From: Caldilineaceae bacterium
Lineage (GTDB): Bacteria > Chloroflexota > Anaerolineae > Caldilineales > Caldilineaceae
DNA: 64,000 nucleotides
Assembly: GCA_020634815.1 (NCBI GenBank)
Contig: JACKBA010000032.1
Span: 9,290-73,289 of the forward strand
Reading direction: 5' to 3'
Made by a program: the position numbers and the translations under genes. The notes beneath the pieces are model-generated. The model saw only the letters and a list, made by a program, of their open reading frames with translations, ran no database searches and had not been told where the DNA came from. How positions within the stretch are numbered: position 1 is the first letter of the stretch; the number at the start of each line of letters is the position of its first letter. Shown piece by piece: positions 20,411 through 29,437 of the stretch.

Positions 20411-20879
20411 AGTTGTTTCCAATACTGGCCCGCTGATTGCACTTGCCGGCATTGGTAGATTTTCTCTCCTACATGATCTTTTCGTCACAATCCACATTCC
20501 CGCGGCCGTTTTCGCTGAAGTTCAAGATGAGACAAGCCGAGCTGCGCTAGCGTCAGCCAATTGGCTGAAATTAAGGACCATTTCCTCGCCCCTCGCCGTT
20601 CAAATCCTCCGCGACGAACTCGACGCCGGAGAGAGCGAAGCCATCGTGCTCGCTACCGAACTCCAGGCCGGTTTGTTGCTCGTTGACGAACGTGCGGCCA
20701 CTGCCAAAGCGCGCAACCGTGGGCTAACGACGATCGGAACGCTCGGTGTGTTGCTCATGGCGAAGGAACAAGGGTGTCTGGCTGCTGTCAAGCCGGCGAT
20801 CGACGATCTCCGGCGCGCCGGATTTCACATGAGCGAATCGTTGTATCACATGGTTCTGGCAAGCGCCGGCGAAGAGTAG
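20403..20879 (+). CDS. PIN-domain (DUF3368) toxin-like nuclease
   Basis: A 158-residue PIN-domain protein. It starts VVSNTGPLIALA (the first acidic position is Asn, as is common in DUF3368), with later conserved acidic residues in LDAGESEAIVLATEL and LLVDERAATAKARNRGLTTIGTLGVLL. These Asp/Glu residues would coordinate metal for RNA cleavage. I chose GTG 20403 because it overlaps the antitoxin stop and gives the family N-terminus; the open frame extends further upstream but would overlap the antitoxin more. Confidence 0.85.
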   Translation: MSEVVSNTGPLIALAGIGRFSLLHDLFVTIHIPAAVFAEVQDETSRAALASANWLKLRTISSPLAVQILRDELDAGESEAIVLATELQAGLLLVDERAATAKARNRGLTTIGTLGVLLMAKEQGCLAAVKPAIDDLRRAGFHMSESLYHMVLASAGEE

Positions 20880-20933
20880 CAAACTACCCACTGTTGGACT
20901 TCTTCGAAATCTGTAGATTGACTGGATGGGCAC

Positions 20934-22121
20934 ATGAACTACCTCGACACCATCAATACCTTTGTCCGCGAGCAACTCTACCCGCTCGAGCCGCTGCTGC
21001 TGCAAGAGGGCTTCGACGCCGTCGAACCGCGGCTGGAGGCGCTGCGCCAGGAGGTGAAGGCCCTCGGGCTGTGGACGCCGCACCTGCCGCCCGACTTCGG
21101 CGGCATGGGGCTGCCGCTGCGCGACTTTGCCCAGGTGAGCGAGGCGCTGGGCCGCAGCCCGCTGGGCCACTACACCTTCAACTGTGCGGCGCCGGACATC
21201 GGCAACATGGAGCTGCTGCACGCCCACGGCACGGCGGAGCAGCAGGCGCGCTGGCTGCGCCCGCTCGCCGCCGGGGAGATCCGCAGTTGCTTCGCCATGA
21301 CCGAACCGGAGCACGCCGGCTCCAACCCCGTGTGGATGAGCACCACAGCGCGACGCGAGGGCGACGAGTACGTCATCGACGGCCATAAGTGGTTCACCAC
21401 TGCGGCCGACGGCGCCGCCTTTGCCGTGGTCATGGCCGTGACCGACGCCGAGAACCCCAAGGCGCACCGCCGCGCCTCGCAGATCATCGTGCCGCTGGCG
21501 ACGCCGGGCTTCACCCTCGTGCGTAACATCTCGCTCATGGGCGAGCGGGGCAGCGGCTGGCTCTCGCACGGCGAGGTGCGCTTCGACGGCTGCCGCGTGC
21601 CGGTGAGCAATCGCATCGGCGCCGAGGGGGCCGGCTTTGCCCTGGCGCAGGAACGGCTGGGGCCGGGGCGTATCCACCACTGCATGCGCTGGATCGGCAT
21701 CTGCGAGCGCGCCTTTGACCTCATGTGCCGCTACGCCGTCGACCGCGAACTGGGGCCGGGCCGCCCCATCGCCGGCCAGCAGGTCGTGCAGCACTGGATC
21801 GCCGACAGCCGCGCCGACATCGACGCCGCGCGCCTGCTCGTGCTCGACGCCGCCGCCAAGATCGACACGGTGGGCGCGGCCGCCGCGCGCGTCGAGATTT
21901 CGACGATCAAGTTCTTCGTGGCCAACGTCTTGCAGCGCGTGCTCGACCGCGCCATCCAGGTGCACGGCGGGCTGGGCGTGACCGACGACACGCTGCTCGC
22001 CTTCTGGTGGCGCCACGAACGCGCCGCCCGCATCTACGACGGCGCCGACGAGGTGCACAAGGACGTGGTGGCGCGGCATGTGCTGCGCGGGTACGGGTTC
22101 GACACTCGTCGCACCGTCTAG
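20934..22121 (+). CDS. Acyl-CoA dehydrogenase
   Basis: A 395-residue FAD-dependent acyl-CoA dehydrogenase. The N-terminal helical domain is followed by CFAMTEPEHAGSNPVWM and IDGHKWFTTAAD (FAD/substrate region), then the C-terminal helical domain with QVVQHWIADSRADIDAARLLVL, QVHGGLGVTDDTLLAFWWR and ARIYDGADEVHKDVVAR. The C-terminal pattern resembles ACAD10/11-type enzymes more than short-chain butyryl-CoA dehydrogenases. The Shine-Dalgarno is weak (GGATGGG). It stands alone and overlaps the stop of convergent selB by 4 nt. The substrate chain length is not predictable. Confidence 0.92.
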   Translation: MNYLDTINTFVREQLYPLEPLLLQEGFDAVEPRLEALRQEVKALGLWTPHLPPDFGGMGLPLRDFAQVSEALGRSPLGHYTFNCAAPDIGNMELLHAHGTAEQQARWLRPLAAGEIRSCFAMTEPEHAGSNPVWMSTTARREGDEYVIDGHKWFTTAADGAAFAVVMAVTDAENPKAHRRASQIIVPLATPGFTLVRNISLMGERGSGWLSHGEVRFDGCRVPVSNRIGAEGAGFALAQERLGPGRIHHCMRWIGICERAFDLMCRYAVDRELGPGRPIAGQQVVQHWIADSRADIDAARLLVLDAAAKIDTVGAAAARVEISTIKFFVANVLQRVLDRAIQVHGGLGVTDDTLLAFWWRHERAARIYDGADEVHKDVVARHVLRGYGFDTRRTV

Positions 22122-24040
22122 CGCAGCACCCGCGCGTCCCCCTCGCGCCGGGTGATGCGCCGCACATCCATCTCTTCCAACACGGCCTGCGCATACTTGC
22201 GGCTGGTCTGGAACTGGTCGCGCACTTCGGCCAGGGTGATGGTGCCATTGGCGCGCAAGTAGCCGGCGATCCCTTCGGTCATGGCGTCGAAGTCGGCGCG
22301 ACGCAGCAGCACATCCCCACCCAGACGAATCAAGACGCCGCTTTCAACCAGCATCTCAAGCAGTTCGCCCTCCTCGCCCAGCAGCGCCAGCGTGTCGGGC
22401 AGGTTGGGCGGCGTGTACGGCGCGGCGGCATAGGCGGCCAGCAGGCGGTCGATGCGTTGCTGCTGCGCGGGCGTGGGCGTGGGGACGAAATCGGGCCGCC
22501 AGAGCGCGCCGTCGTCGGCCGCCAGCGCGCCCTCCTGCTCCAACGCGGCGAGGAGCGCGTTGAAGGGACGGACGGCGAGCGGCGCGGCCGGCAAGAGCGC
22601 CTGGAGCTTGCTGCGCGCTTCGCTGCGCGGCAGGCCGCGCCGCAGCGGGTACTGGCGATGATAGCCGGCCAGCAGGTCGCCGAGCGCATCCCGCAGGCGC
22701 GTCCAGTCGGTGAGGGTGAGCAGGAGTGGTTCGGCCCCACCGCCAATCTCGACAACCGCCCCCTGTGCGCGCAGTTCGTCGAGCGCGGCCGTAGCGTCGG
22801 CGGGAGCCAGTTCGCTGGCGGCGACAAGCGCGGCGGGCGTGCTCAGCGGGTGGCGCTCCAGCGCGTGCAGCAAAATCTCGTCGGGCAGGCCGTGTGCCAG
22901 CGTGGCCAGGCGGGCCAGCGCCTTGGGGTCGTGGCGGCGCCAGCGCCGGCGCGGGTGCGGGCTGAGAATGAGGCCGCCGCCCAACGTGGCGCTGGGGCTG
23001 GGCTGGCGCAGGATGAAGCGATCGCCGGCAGCGACGACAGCCGGCCGATCCAGTCGCAACTGCACGAATGCCTCGGCGCCAGGTTCGAGCACCTCCGTCC
23101 CCAACAGGCGCACGTGGGCGGAAATCTCCGCCGCGCCGGCAAAGAAATCGACCAACTGGTTGTGCTTGAGCGGGCGGGTAGCATCGGGCAGCAGGCGGAA
23201 GCGGGCGTCGACCAGCACCGTCGGCTCCAGCGTGCCGGGGCGGGCGACGACATCGCCGCGGCGCAGGTCGTCGGTCGCCACGCCGGTGAGGTTGATGGCC
23301 AGCCGGCTGCCCGGCACGGCGGTCTCCACCTGGCGCTTGTGCGTTTGCAGGCTGCGGATGCGCGCGGGCTTGCGGCCGGGCAGAATCTCCACGGCGTCGC
23401 CCACGGCCAGCGCGCCGTCGAGCAGCGTGCCGGTGACGATGGTGCCAAAGCCGCTGAGCGTGAAGATGCGGTCGACAGGCAGGCGCGGGCGGCTGCGATT
23501 GCGCCGCGGCGGCAGATCGGCCAGCACGCCGGCCAGCGTGTGGCGCAAGTGGTCCAGCCCGGCGCCGGTGGGCGCACTGACGGGGACGATGGGCGCATCG
23601 CGCAGGTGGGTCGATGCCAGCAATTCGGCAACGTCGAGTTCGACCAGTTCGAGCCATTCCGGGTCATCGATGAGGTCGGTTTTGGTGAGGGCGACGACGG
23701 CGGCGGGCACAGCCAGCAGGTCGAGGATGGCAAGATGCTCGCGCGTCTGGGGCATGACGCCCTCGTCGGCGGCGATGACCAGCACGGCCGCATCGATGCC
23801 GCCGACCCCGGCCAGCATATTCTTGATGAAGTCGATGTGACCGGGGACGTCGACGATGCCGGCGCTCTCGGTGGCATCATCCGAACCAGGCACGGGCAAC
23901 TCGATCCAGGCAAAGCCCAGATCAATGGTCATGCCGCGCGCCTTTTCTTCCTTGAGGCGGTCAGGATCGATGCCGGTGAGCGCGTGGACGAGGGTCGATT
24001 TGCCGTGGTCGACGTGGCCGGCCGTGCCGATTACGCGCAT
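22118..24040 (-). CDS. selB: Selenocysteine-specific elongation factor
   Basis: GTPase that delivers Sec-tRNA to UGA codons with a SECIS element. The 640 residues match bacterial SelB: G1 GTAGHVDHGKST, switch region KARGMTIDLGFAW, DVPGHIDFIKNMLAG, TKTDLID, domain II FTLSGFGTIVTGTLL, and a C-terminal set of winged helices ending with FQTSRKYAQAVLEEMD and TRREGDARVLR, the SECIS-binding WH4 region. It lies 6 nt after the coiled-coil gene. selA, selD, tRNA-Sec and any selenoprotein were not recognised in the window. Confidence 0.95.
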   Translation of the reverse strand: MRVIGTAGHVDHGKSTLVHALTGIDPDRLKEEKARGMTIDLGFAWIELPVPGSDDATESAGIVDVPGHIDFIKNMLAGVGGIDAAVLVIAADEGVMPQTREHLAILDLLAVPAAVVALTKTDLIDDPEWLELVELDVAELLASTHLRDAPIVPVSAPTGAGLDHLRHTLAGVLADLPPRRNRSRPRLPVDRIFTLSGFGTIVTGTLLDGALAVGDAVEILPGRKPARIRSLQTHKRQVETAVPGSRLAINLTGVATDDLRRGDVVARPGTLEPTVLVDARFRLLPDATRPLKHNQLVDFFAGAAEISAHVRLLGTEVLEPGAEAFVQLRLDRPAVVAAGDRFILRQPSPSATLGGGLILSPHPRRRWRRHDPKALARLATLAHGLPDEILLHALERHPLSTPAALVAASELAPADATAALDELRAQGAVVEIGGGAEPLLLTLTDWTRLRDALGDLLAGYHRQYPLRRGLPRSEARSKLQALLPAAPLAVRPFNALLAALEQEGALAADDGALWRPDFVPTPTPAQQQRIDRLLAAYAAAPYTPPNLPDTLALLGEEGELLEMLVESGVLIRLGGDVLLRRADFDAMTEGIAGYLRANGTITLAEVRDQFQTSRKYAQAVLEEMDVRRITRREGDARVLR

Positions 24041-24046
24041 GCGCGC

Positions 24047-25363
24047 TCAGCTTTTCTGGCCGTTGCCCGGCGGCTGCGACTCGCCGGTGACGATGCCAGC
24101 CGTACGGCGCTGGTTGCTCTGCGCGGCGAAGAGTTCGGCGTTGCGTCGCTGGCGCTGCCACGCTTCCTCCATGGCCCGCACCTTTTCGTCGCGATCCTTG
24201 ACAGCCTTCTGCATGCCGTCCAGCCAGGCGCCGGCCATGCTGCTGAAGTAGGCGCCGTAGGACTCCTGCAACTTCCAGAGCTGGTCGAGCAGCGTTTCCA
24301 GCATCTTGAGATCGTGCTGGAGCGGGGCAAAGCGCTCGATGACATCCTTGTTGTACTTGTCCTGCTCCGTCCAGAGGTGCTCCTGGCGCAGTTCGCCTTT
24401 GCGGCGGCGGCGCTCGTAATCCTCGCGGAACTCGTCCATCTCGCGGCGAATACGCTCTTCGGCGAGGCGCTGAAGCTCGGCGACCTGGCTCTGCTCGCGC
24501 AGGATGAGATCCTTGAATTCCTGCATCTCGGCGACGGCGCGGCGGCTGACGTCGATTTGTTGGGCAAAGTTCTGGATGCGTTCGTAGGCCTGGGCGACGA
24601 CGGATTTCTGCTCGTCGATCGTCTCCTGCCAGCGCGTGAGCACCTGCTCGCGATCGACGACCATGACGCGCGTGCGCTCCATGAACTTGACCTGTTCTTC
24701 ACGCAACTGGTCGATCATGGGCGGCAGCTTCTCCATCTCGGCCGCGGTCTTGCGGATGCTCTCATCGAGGAGCGGCAGGCGCCCGGCGTTGGCCTCGGAA
24801 CGCTTGAAGAGTTCGACCGTCTCCTGCTGCAACTGGGCGATGCGCTTGGTGTCGCTGGTGCGCTGCTCGACCAGGAAGGGGATCTGGCGCGTGCGCTCCT
24901 CGATCTCCTTGGCCAGGCCGCCAATCTGGTTGCGCATGCTCATGATCAGTTCGCCCAGACGTTCGTCCTCGACGACGCGCGTCTGGATCGATTCCTCGAC
25001 GCGGCCGATGCGCGGCAGTTCGCGGCGCACCTCGCTGATCTCGCGGCTGAGCATTTCGCGGTCCGCCATGCGCGACCGCTCCAGCTCGCGCTGTCCGGAG
25101 ACACGCTCTTCATACGCGCGCTCGACCAGACCGACAAGCTCGTTCTTGGTATTCTGGATCGATTGGTCGACCTGATTGAAGCGGGTCAACTGCGCCTGGG
25201 TGCCGGCGAGCTTGCCCTCCAGATCCTGGATGCGGCGCGCCTGCTCGACGATGTCGGCGGACTGCGCTTCGATGCGTTGCTGCAAGCGCGCAATCTCGGC
25301 GCGGTCGCGGCGATGTTCCTCATCGAGCCACGTCACCATCTGTGCGAGTTGTGTTAGGTCCAT
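24047..25363 (-). CDS. Long coiled-coil protein of unknown function
   Basis: A 438-residue protein that is almost entirely charged heptad-like helix (for example EIARLQQRIEAQSADIVEQA and RERTRQ-type stretches), with no signal peptide or membrane segment. ATG 25363 follows AAGGTGG. The C-terminal 30 residues are Gln/Arg/Gly-rich and likely disordered. The family is not recognised; SMC-like and flotillin-like proteins are less likely, as there is no ATPase or SPFH motif. It is the first gene of a two-gene unit with selB, so a role in translation or cell organisation is only a guess. A TATACT box lies upstream near 25430. Confidence 0.7.
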   Translation of the reverse strand: MDLTQLAQMVTWLDEEHRRDRAEIARLQQRIEAQSADIVEQARRIQDLEGKLAGTQAQLTRFNQVDQSIQNTKNELVGLVERAYEERVSGQRELERSRMADREMLSREISEVRRELPRIGRVEESIQTRVVEDERLGELIMSMRNQIGGLAKEIEERTRQIPFLVEQRTSDTKRIAQLQQETVELFKRSEANAGRLPLLDESIRKTAAEMEKLPPMIDQLREEQVKFMERTRVMVVDREQVLTRWQETIDEQKSVVAQAYERIQNFAQQIDVSRRAVAEMQEFKDLILREQSQVAELQRLAEERIRREMDEFREDYERRRRKGELRQEHLWTEQDKYNKDVIERFAPLQHDLKMLETLLDQLWKLQESYGAYFSSMAGAWLDGMQKAVKDRDEKVRAMEEAWQRQRRNAELFAAQSNQRRTAGIVTGESQPPGNGQKS

Positions 25364-25580
25364 CGATCTGCCACCTTGCCTGTCAGGAAAAACCGGCCGC
25401 ACGTGCGGTGCGGCGCGAAACTGCGTAAAGTATACCATTGCGCCAGGGGCAAACTCAAACGGATTCGGCCACGCTGCCTGTTTCACTTTGGGGCGACAGC
25501 CTTTGCGCGGGCAGCGTCCCGCCGCGCGGCAAAGCGCCGGCGGGCATGGGTGAGATAATCGGCGCATACAGGCCACAGGT

Positions 25581-25610
25581 TTGACCGATGATCGCACCCG
25601 CTGCTACAAT
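25581..25610 (+). promoter_or_regulatory. Promoter of the glycosyltransferase pair
   Basis: TTGACC (25581-25586), 18-nt spacer and TACAAT (25605-25610). Transcription would begin near 25617, after the longest in-frame ATG at 25581, which supports the start at 25701. Confidence 0.7.
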
Positions 25611-25700
25611 TGCGGCGCTCAAGCGACCGTAGAGTCGGTTTCACAGCAAATCGGTTTATGTCAAAACTTCCCCAGTGGCACTGCTCGCCGTTCAAAGTGT

Positions 25701-26867
25701 ATGCGTATAGGCGTCGACGCTCGGCTGATGTATTACCAGCCGGCCGGAATCAGTAGATACACCTGGCATCTGTTACAGGCCCTGGCAGAACTCGACAGCG
25801 AAGACGAGTTTATTGTCTTTCAACAGCGAAACCACAAGAGCCCGCTCATCCAGCAGGCGAATTTTCGGCGCGCCACGCTCTTTGCGCCGGTACACCACCG
25901 GCTCGAGCAGTCGATGCTCGTGGCCGAGTTGTTGCGTTTCCGGCTGGATCTGCTGCACAGCACCGACTTCATCCCGCCGCTCTACTCGCCGGTCAAGTCG
26001 GTGATCACCGTGCACGACCTGGCATTTCTACACTACCCGCATTTCCTCACCGCCGCCAGCGCCGCCTACTACGGCCAGATCGATAAGGCCGTGAGCCATG
26101 CTGCGCATGTGATCGTGCCCAGCGAGCACACGAAGCAGGATCTCATTGCCCAGCTTGGCGTGCCCGGCGATCGCGTGTCGGTGATCTACGAGGCGGCCAA
26201 CCCGCTCTTCGGCCCGCTGCCCGTGGAAACGACGCGGCAGGCAGTGTGCGCGCAGTACGGCCTGCCCGAGCGGTTCGTGCTGGCGGTAGGCACCATCGAG
26301 CCACGCAAGAACATCAACGGGCTGCTGCACGCCTTTGCCCACCTGCGCCAGAAATATGCGCTCGACGACGTAGGGCTGGCGATTGCCGGCGGCAAGGGCT
26401 GGCTCTACGACGAAACGCTGGAGTTGATCGACAAGCTGGGCATCGGCGCCGGCGTGCACCTGTTGGGCCGCGTGCCAGACGAGGACCTGCACCGGCTCTA
26501 CGTCGCGGCGCGCTGCCACATCCACCCGGCCTACTATGAGGGATTCGGGCTGCCGCCGCTGGAGGCCATGGCATGCGGCACGCCGACCATCGTCAGCAAC
26601 GTGAGCAGCCTGCCCGAAGTGGTGGGCGATGCTGCGCTGCTGGTCGACCCGCACGACACCGAGGAGATGGCGGTCGCCATGCACCGGCTGCTCACCGACG
26701 ACGACCTGCATGCCGAGCTGAGCGAGAAGGGCTTGCAGCGGGCGCGCGTCTTTAGCTGGCAGCGCGCGGCCCAGCGTACGCTCGAGGTCTATCGCACCGT
26801 CGTGGAAGCACGGCCCATTCCTTCCTCGCGCAGCGCGACCAAGACGACACCCGAGCAGGGGCTGTGA
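25701..26867 (+). CDS. GT4-family glycosyltransferase
   Basis: A 388-residue GT-B retaining glycosyltransferase. The N-terminal Rossmann half starts MRIGVDARLMYYQPAGISRYTWHLLQAL; the C-terminal half shows VLAVGTIEPRKNINGLLHAF, VHLLGRVPDEDLHRLY and the EX7E-type nucleotide-sugar motif in YYEGFGLPPLEAMACGTPTIVS. It probably adds mannose or a related sugar in exopolysaccharide or glycolipid assembly in the cytoplasm. No strong Shine-Dalgarno precedes ATG 25701, but the MRIGVDARLM start is typical of this family and lies after the promoter. Confidence 0.9.
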   Translation: MRIGVDARLMYYQPAGISRYTWHLLQALAELDSEDEFIVFQQRNHKSPLIQQANFRRATLFAPVHHRLEQSMLVAELLRFRLDLLHSTDFIPPLYSPVKSVITVHDLAFLHYPHFLTAASAAYYGQIDKAVSHAAHVIVPSEHTKQDLIAQLGVPGDRVSVIYEAANPLFGPLPVETTRQAVCAQYGLPERFVLAVGTIEPRKNINGLLHAFAHLRQKYALDDVGLAIAGGKGWLYDETLELIDKLGIGAGVHLLGRVPDEDLHRLYVAARCHIHPAYYEGFGLPPLEAMACGTPTIVSNVSSLPEVVGDAALLVDPHDTEEMAVAMHRLLTDDDLHAELSEKGLQRARVFSWQRAAQRTLEVYRTVVEARPIPSSRSATKTTPEQGL

Positions 26868-26919
26868 CCGCAGCGCGCGCCGGCGCAACATCCCCAGCCA
26901 GCAGGCGGCTTGCCGATCC

Positions 26920-28158
26920 ATGAAGATCCTGATCATCACGCCACAACTGCCCTACCCGCCGCGGCAGGGCACGACCATCCGCAACTACAACCTGATCCGC
27001 GGGCTGGCGGCGCATCATGCCGTGGACCTGCTCACCTTTCTTGCACCCGGCGAAACGCTGGCGGCGGATAACCCGCTGCTGGAACTGTGCGGTCGCGTGG
27101 CCTGCGTCGAGCAGCCGGCGCGCACGACGGCCGACCGCATCCGCGCCACGGCCACCACGCTGACGCCCGACATGGGGCTGCGCCTGGAGAGTCCGGCCAT
27201 GCACGCGCTGGTGCGTGCGTGGTGCGCGGCCACAAAGTACGATGTGGTGCAGGTGGAGGGAATCGAGCTGGCGCAATATGGCATGGCCGCGGCCGGGCGA
27301 CGCATCGCGCCGGAACGGCCTGCGCTCGTCTTCGACGACCACAATTGCGAATATCTGCTGCAACAGCGCAACGCCTTCACCGACCTGCGCCGGGTGCGGC
27401 GCTGGCCCGCCGCCGCCTACAGCCTGGTACAGTGGCAGAAACTGCGGCGCTACGAGGCCGCGATCCTGCAAGCGTCCGACGTCGCCCTGGCGGTGAGCGA
27501 GGCAGACCGGCGCGCACTGGCGCCGCTGGCGGGCGACACGCCGCTGACCGTCATTTCCAACGGCATCGACACCGAGGCGTACAAACCGCAGCCGGCTGTG
27601 GCGCCGTCAAGCACGAATCTCGTCTTTACTGGTAAAATGGATTACCGGCCCAACATCGACGCAGTACTGTGGTTTGCGCACGAGGTGCTGCCGCTCATCG
27701 TGGCGCAGGAGCCGGACGCCCGCTTCCAGATCGTGGGCATGAACCCGCACGCCCGGCTCGACGTGTTGCGTGGGCAGCCCAACATCGAGATCACCGGCGC
27801 CGTGGACGATACGCGGCCGTACATCGGGTCCGCGGCCGCCTACGTGATACCCATGCGCATCGGCGGCGGGACGCGCTTCAAGGCGCTGGAGGCCATGGCG
27901 TGCGGTGCGCCCATCGTGAGTACGACGCTCGGCGTCGAAGGAATCGGCGCGACGGATGGCCAGGAACTCTTGCTGGCCGACGCGCCGGACGCGTTTGCGG
28001 CGGCCGTGGTGCGCCTGCTGCGCGACGGTCGGGAAGGCAGGGTATTGCGCCGGCGCCTGGGCGAATATGGGCGGCGCTTCGTCGAGGCTACCTATTCGTG
28101 GGATCACATCATCCCGCAACTGGAGAGCGTGCTGGCCGCGACCGCCCGGAAGTCGTAG
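26920..28158 (+). CDS. GT4-like glycosyltransferase
   Basis: A 412-residue GT-B glycosyltransferase. It starts MKILIITPQLPYPPRQGTTIRNYNLIRGL, has the central DDHNCEYLLQQRNA and TVISNGIDTEAYKP segments, and LVFTGKMDYRPNIDAVLWFAHEVLP. The C-terminal IPMRIGGGTRFKALEAMACGAPIVSTTLGVEGI holds the donor-binding motif. It resembles the subfamily found in EPS/PEP-CTERM-type loci. It lies 52 nt after the first GT4 gene, in the same direction, so both likely build one glycan. Confidence 0.9.
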   Translation: MKILIITPQLPYPPRQGTTIRNYNLIRGLAAHHAVDLLTFLAPGETLAADNPLLELCGRVACVEQPARTTADRIRATATTLTPDMGLRLESPAMHALVRAWCAATKYDVVQVEGIELAQYGMAAAGRRIAPERPALVFDDHNCEYLLQQRNAFTDLRRVRRWPAAAYSLVQWQKLRRYEAAILQASDVALAVSEADRRALAPLAGDTPLTVISNGIDTEAYKPQPAVAPSSTNLVFTGKMDYRPNIDAVLWFAHEVLPLIVAQEPDARFQIVGMNPHARLDVLRGQPNIEITGAVDDTRPYIGSAAAYVIPMRIGGGTRFKALEAMACGAPIVSTTLGVEGIGATDGQELLLADAPDAFAAAVVRLLRDGREGRVLRRRLGEYGRRFVEATYSWDHIIPQLESVLAATARKS

Positions 28159-28248
28159 CGGCAGCGACGCACAAAACAATCGTCATCATACCGGCGGCCA
28201 GGCCGGTGAAAACCAATCCTCCGGATCAATAGACGAAAGGAGCTACCC

Positions 28249-29334
28249 ATGTCGGATCCACAAGGCCTGCGTGTCGGGTTCATCGGCAGCGGATGGCCGG
28301 ATCGCGTGCAGATCGCGACGTTCCGCGCCGGCGGTCTCGTTCCCCATGCCATCGCCTCGGCCAGCAAGGAAAATGCGCAGCGCGTCGCCGCTGCCCACAA
28401 CCTGCCGCACGCCTTCACGCAGTGGCAGGAGCTGGTAGCGGACGAAACGGTCGACATCGTGAGCATCTGCACGCCGCCGCACCTGCACCGCGAGATCGCC
28501 GAAGCGGCGCTGGCGGCAGGCAAGCACGTCATCTGCGAGAAGCCGACGGCGCTCAACGTCGACGAAGCCGAGGCCATGCTCGCCGCCGCGCAGGCGGCGC
28601 CGGGCCGGCTGGCGATCATCGACCACGAACTGCGTTTCCACCCGCAACGCTTGCAGATGCGCCAGATGATCAAGGAAGGATACGTGGGCAGCGTGGTGCA
28701 GGCGCGCTTCGACCGGCTGGGCAGCGAGCGGCTCAAGCCCGACGTGCCGTGGAACTGGTGGAGCGACGCCGAGCGCGGCGGCGGCATGCTGGGCGCGCTC
28801 GGCAGCCATCTCATCGACCTGGCGCGCTGGATGATCGGACGCATCGACGCGCTGACGGCCCAGCTCCAGATCGGACACCTCTACCGCGCCGATCGCGAGA
28901 GTGGGCAGGCACACACAGTGACGGCCGACGACCACGCCGATCTGTTGCTGCGCTTCGCCAATGGCGCCATGGGCACAATCACAGTCAGCGGCATCACGCC
29001 GGGCGGCTACGGCATGTCGATCCTGGTCGTGGGGACCAACGGCGCGCTGAAGCTGGACAACCAGGACCAGCTCTTCGGCATGCAGGGCAACTACCCTGAG
29101 GGCACGTGGGAACCGATCCGCGCCATGCAGCAGCCCGGCACGCTGGCCGATCTGCCCAACCAGGGACCGTTCACTGTGGGCAGCTATTTCCTGGCGCAGA
29201 CGCTGGCCATGTCGCTGCCCATGGGCGAGACGCTGCTCGACGACGCCGCCAGTTTCTACGACGGGCTCGTCGTGCAGCGCGCCATGGATGCGGCGCGGCG
29301 CGCACACGCCAATCGAGGCTGGGAGAGTCTTTGA
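28249..29334 (+). CDS. Gfo/Idh/MocA family NAD(P)-dependent oxidoreductase
   Basis: A 361-residue oxidoreductase of the Gfo/Idh/MocA superfamily. The N-terminal Rossmann fold begins RVGFIGSGWPDRVQIATFRAGG (a variant of GxGxxG). Next is VDIVSICTPPHLHREIAEAALAAGKHVICEKPTALN, which contains the EKP motif. The C-terminal domain includes ERGGGMLGALGSHLIDLARWM with the conserved Asp/His region. Substrates are usually sugars, inositols or sugar-like acids. AAAGGAG lies 6 nt before ATG 28249. It may belong with the glycosyltransferases upstream or the importer downstream. Confidence 0.92.
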   Translation: MSDPQGLRVGFIGSGWPDRVQIATFRAGGLVPHAIASASKENAQRVAAAHNLPHAFTQWQELVADETVDIVSICTPPHLHREIAEAALAAGKHVICEKPTALNVDEAEAMLAAAQAAPGRLAIIDHELRFHPQRLQMRQMIKEGYVGSVVQARFDRLGSERLKPDVPWNWWSDAERGGGMLGALGSHLIDLARWMIGRIDALTAQLQIGHLYRADRESGQAHTVTADDHADLLLRFANGAMGTITVSGITPGGYGMSILVVGTNGALKLDNQDQLFGMQGNYPEGTWEPIRAMQQPGTLADLPNQGPFTVGSYFLAQTLAMSLPMGETLLDDAASFYDGLVVQRAMDAARRAHANRGWESL

Positions 29335-29359
29335 CAGCATCGCTCTTGGATGACATACT
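29331..29359 (+). promoter_or_regulatory. Promoter of the Fe3+-type ABC importer
   Basis: TTGACA (29331-29336, overlapping the preceding stop codon), 17-nt spacer and CATACT (29354-29359). Strong match, about 80 nt before the ATG. Confidence 0.75.
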
Positions 29360-29437
29360 ATCCCAAGAGTTTGTGAGCTTCCCAAGTCATTTCCAGTATC
29401 AACAATTCCATATAGTCAACGTGAAAGGAGTATGACA

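Noticed and set aside
21725..25357. Very long open frame (1,210 codons) on the plus strand across selB and the coiled-coil gene
   Set aside because: It runs antisense to two well-supported genes; its translation is Arg/Gly/Gln-rich, low in order and matches nothing. Long antisense frames are expected in high-GC DNA.
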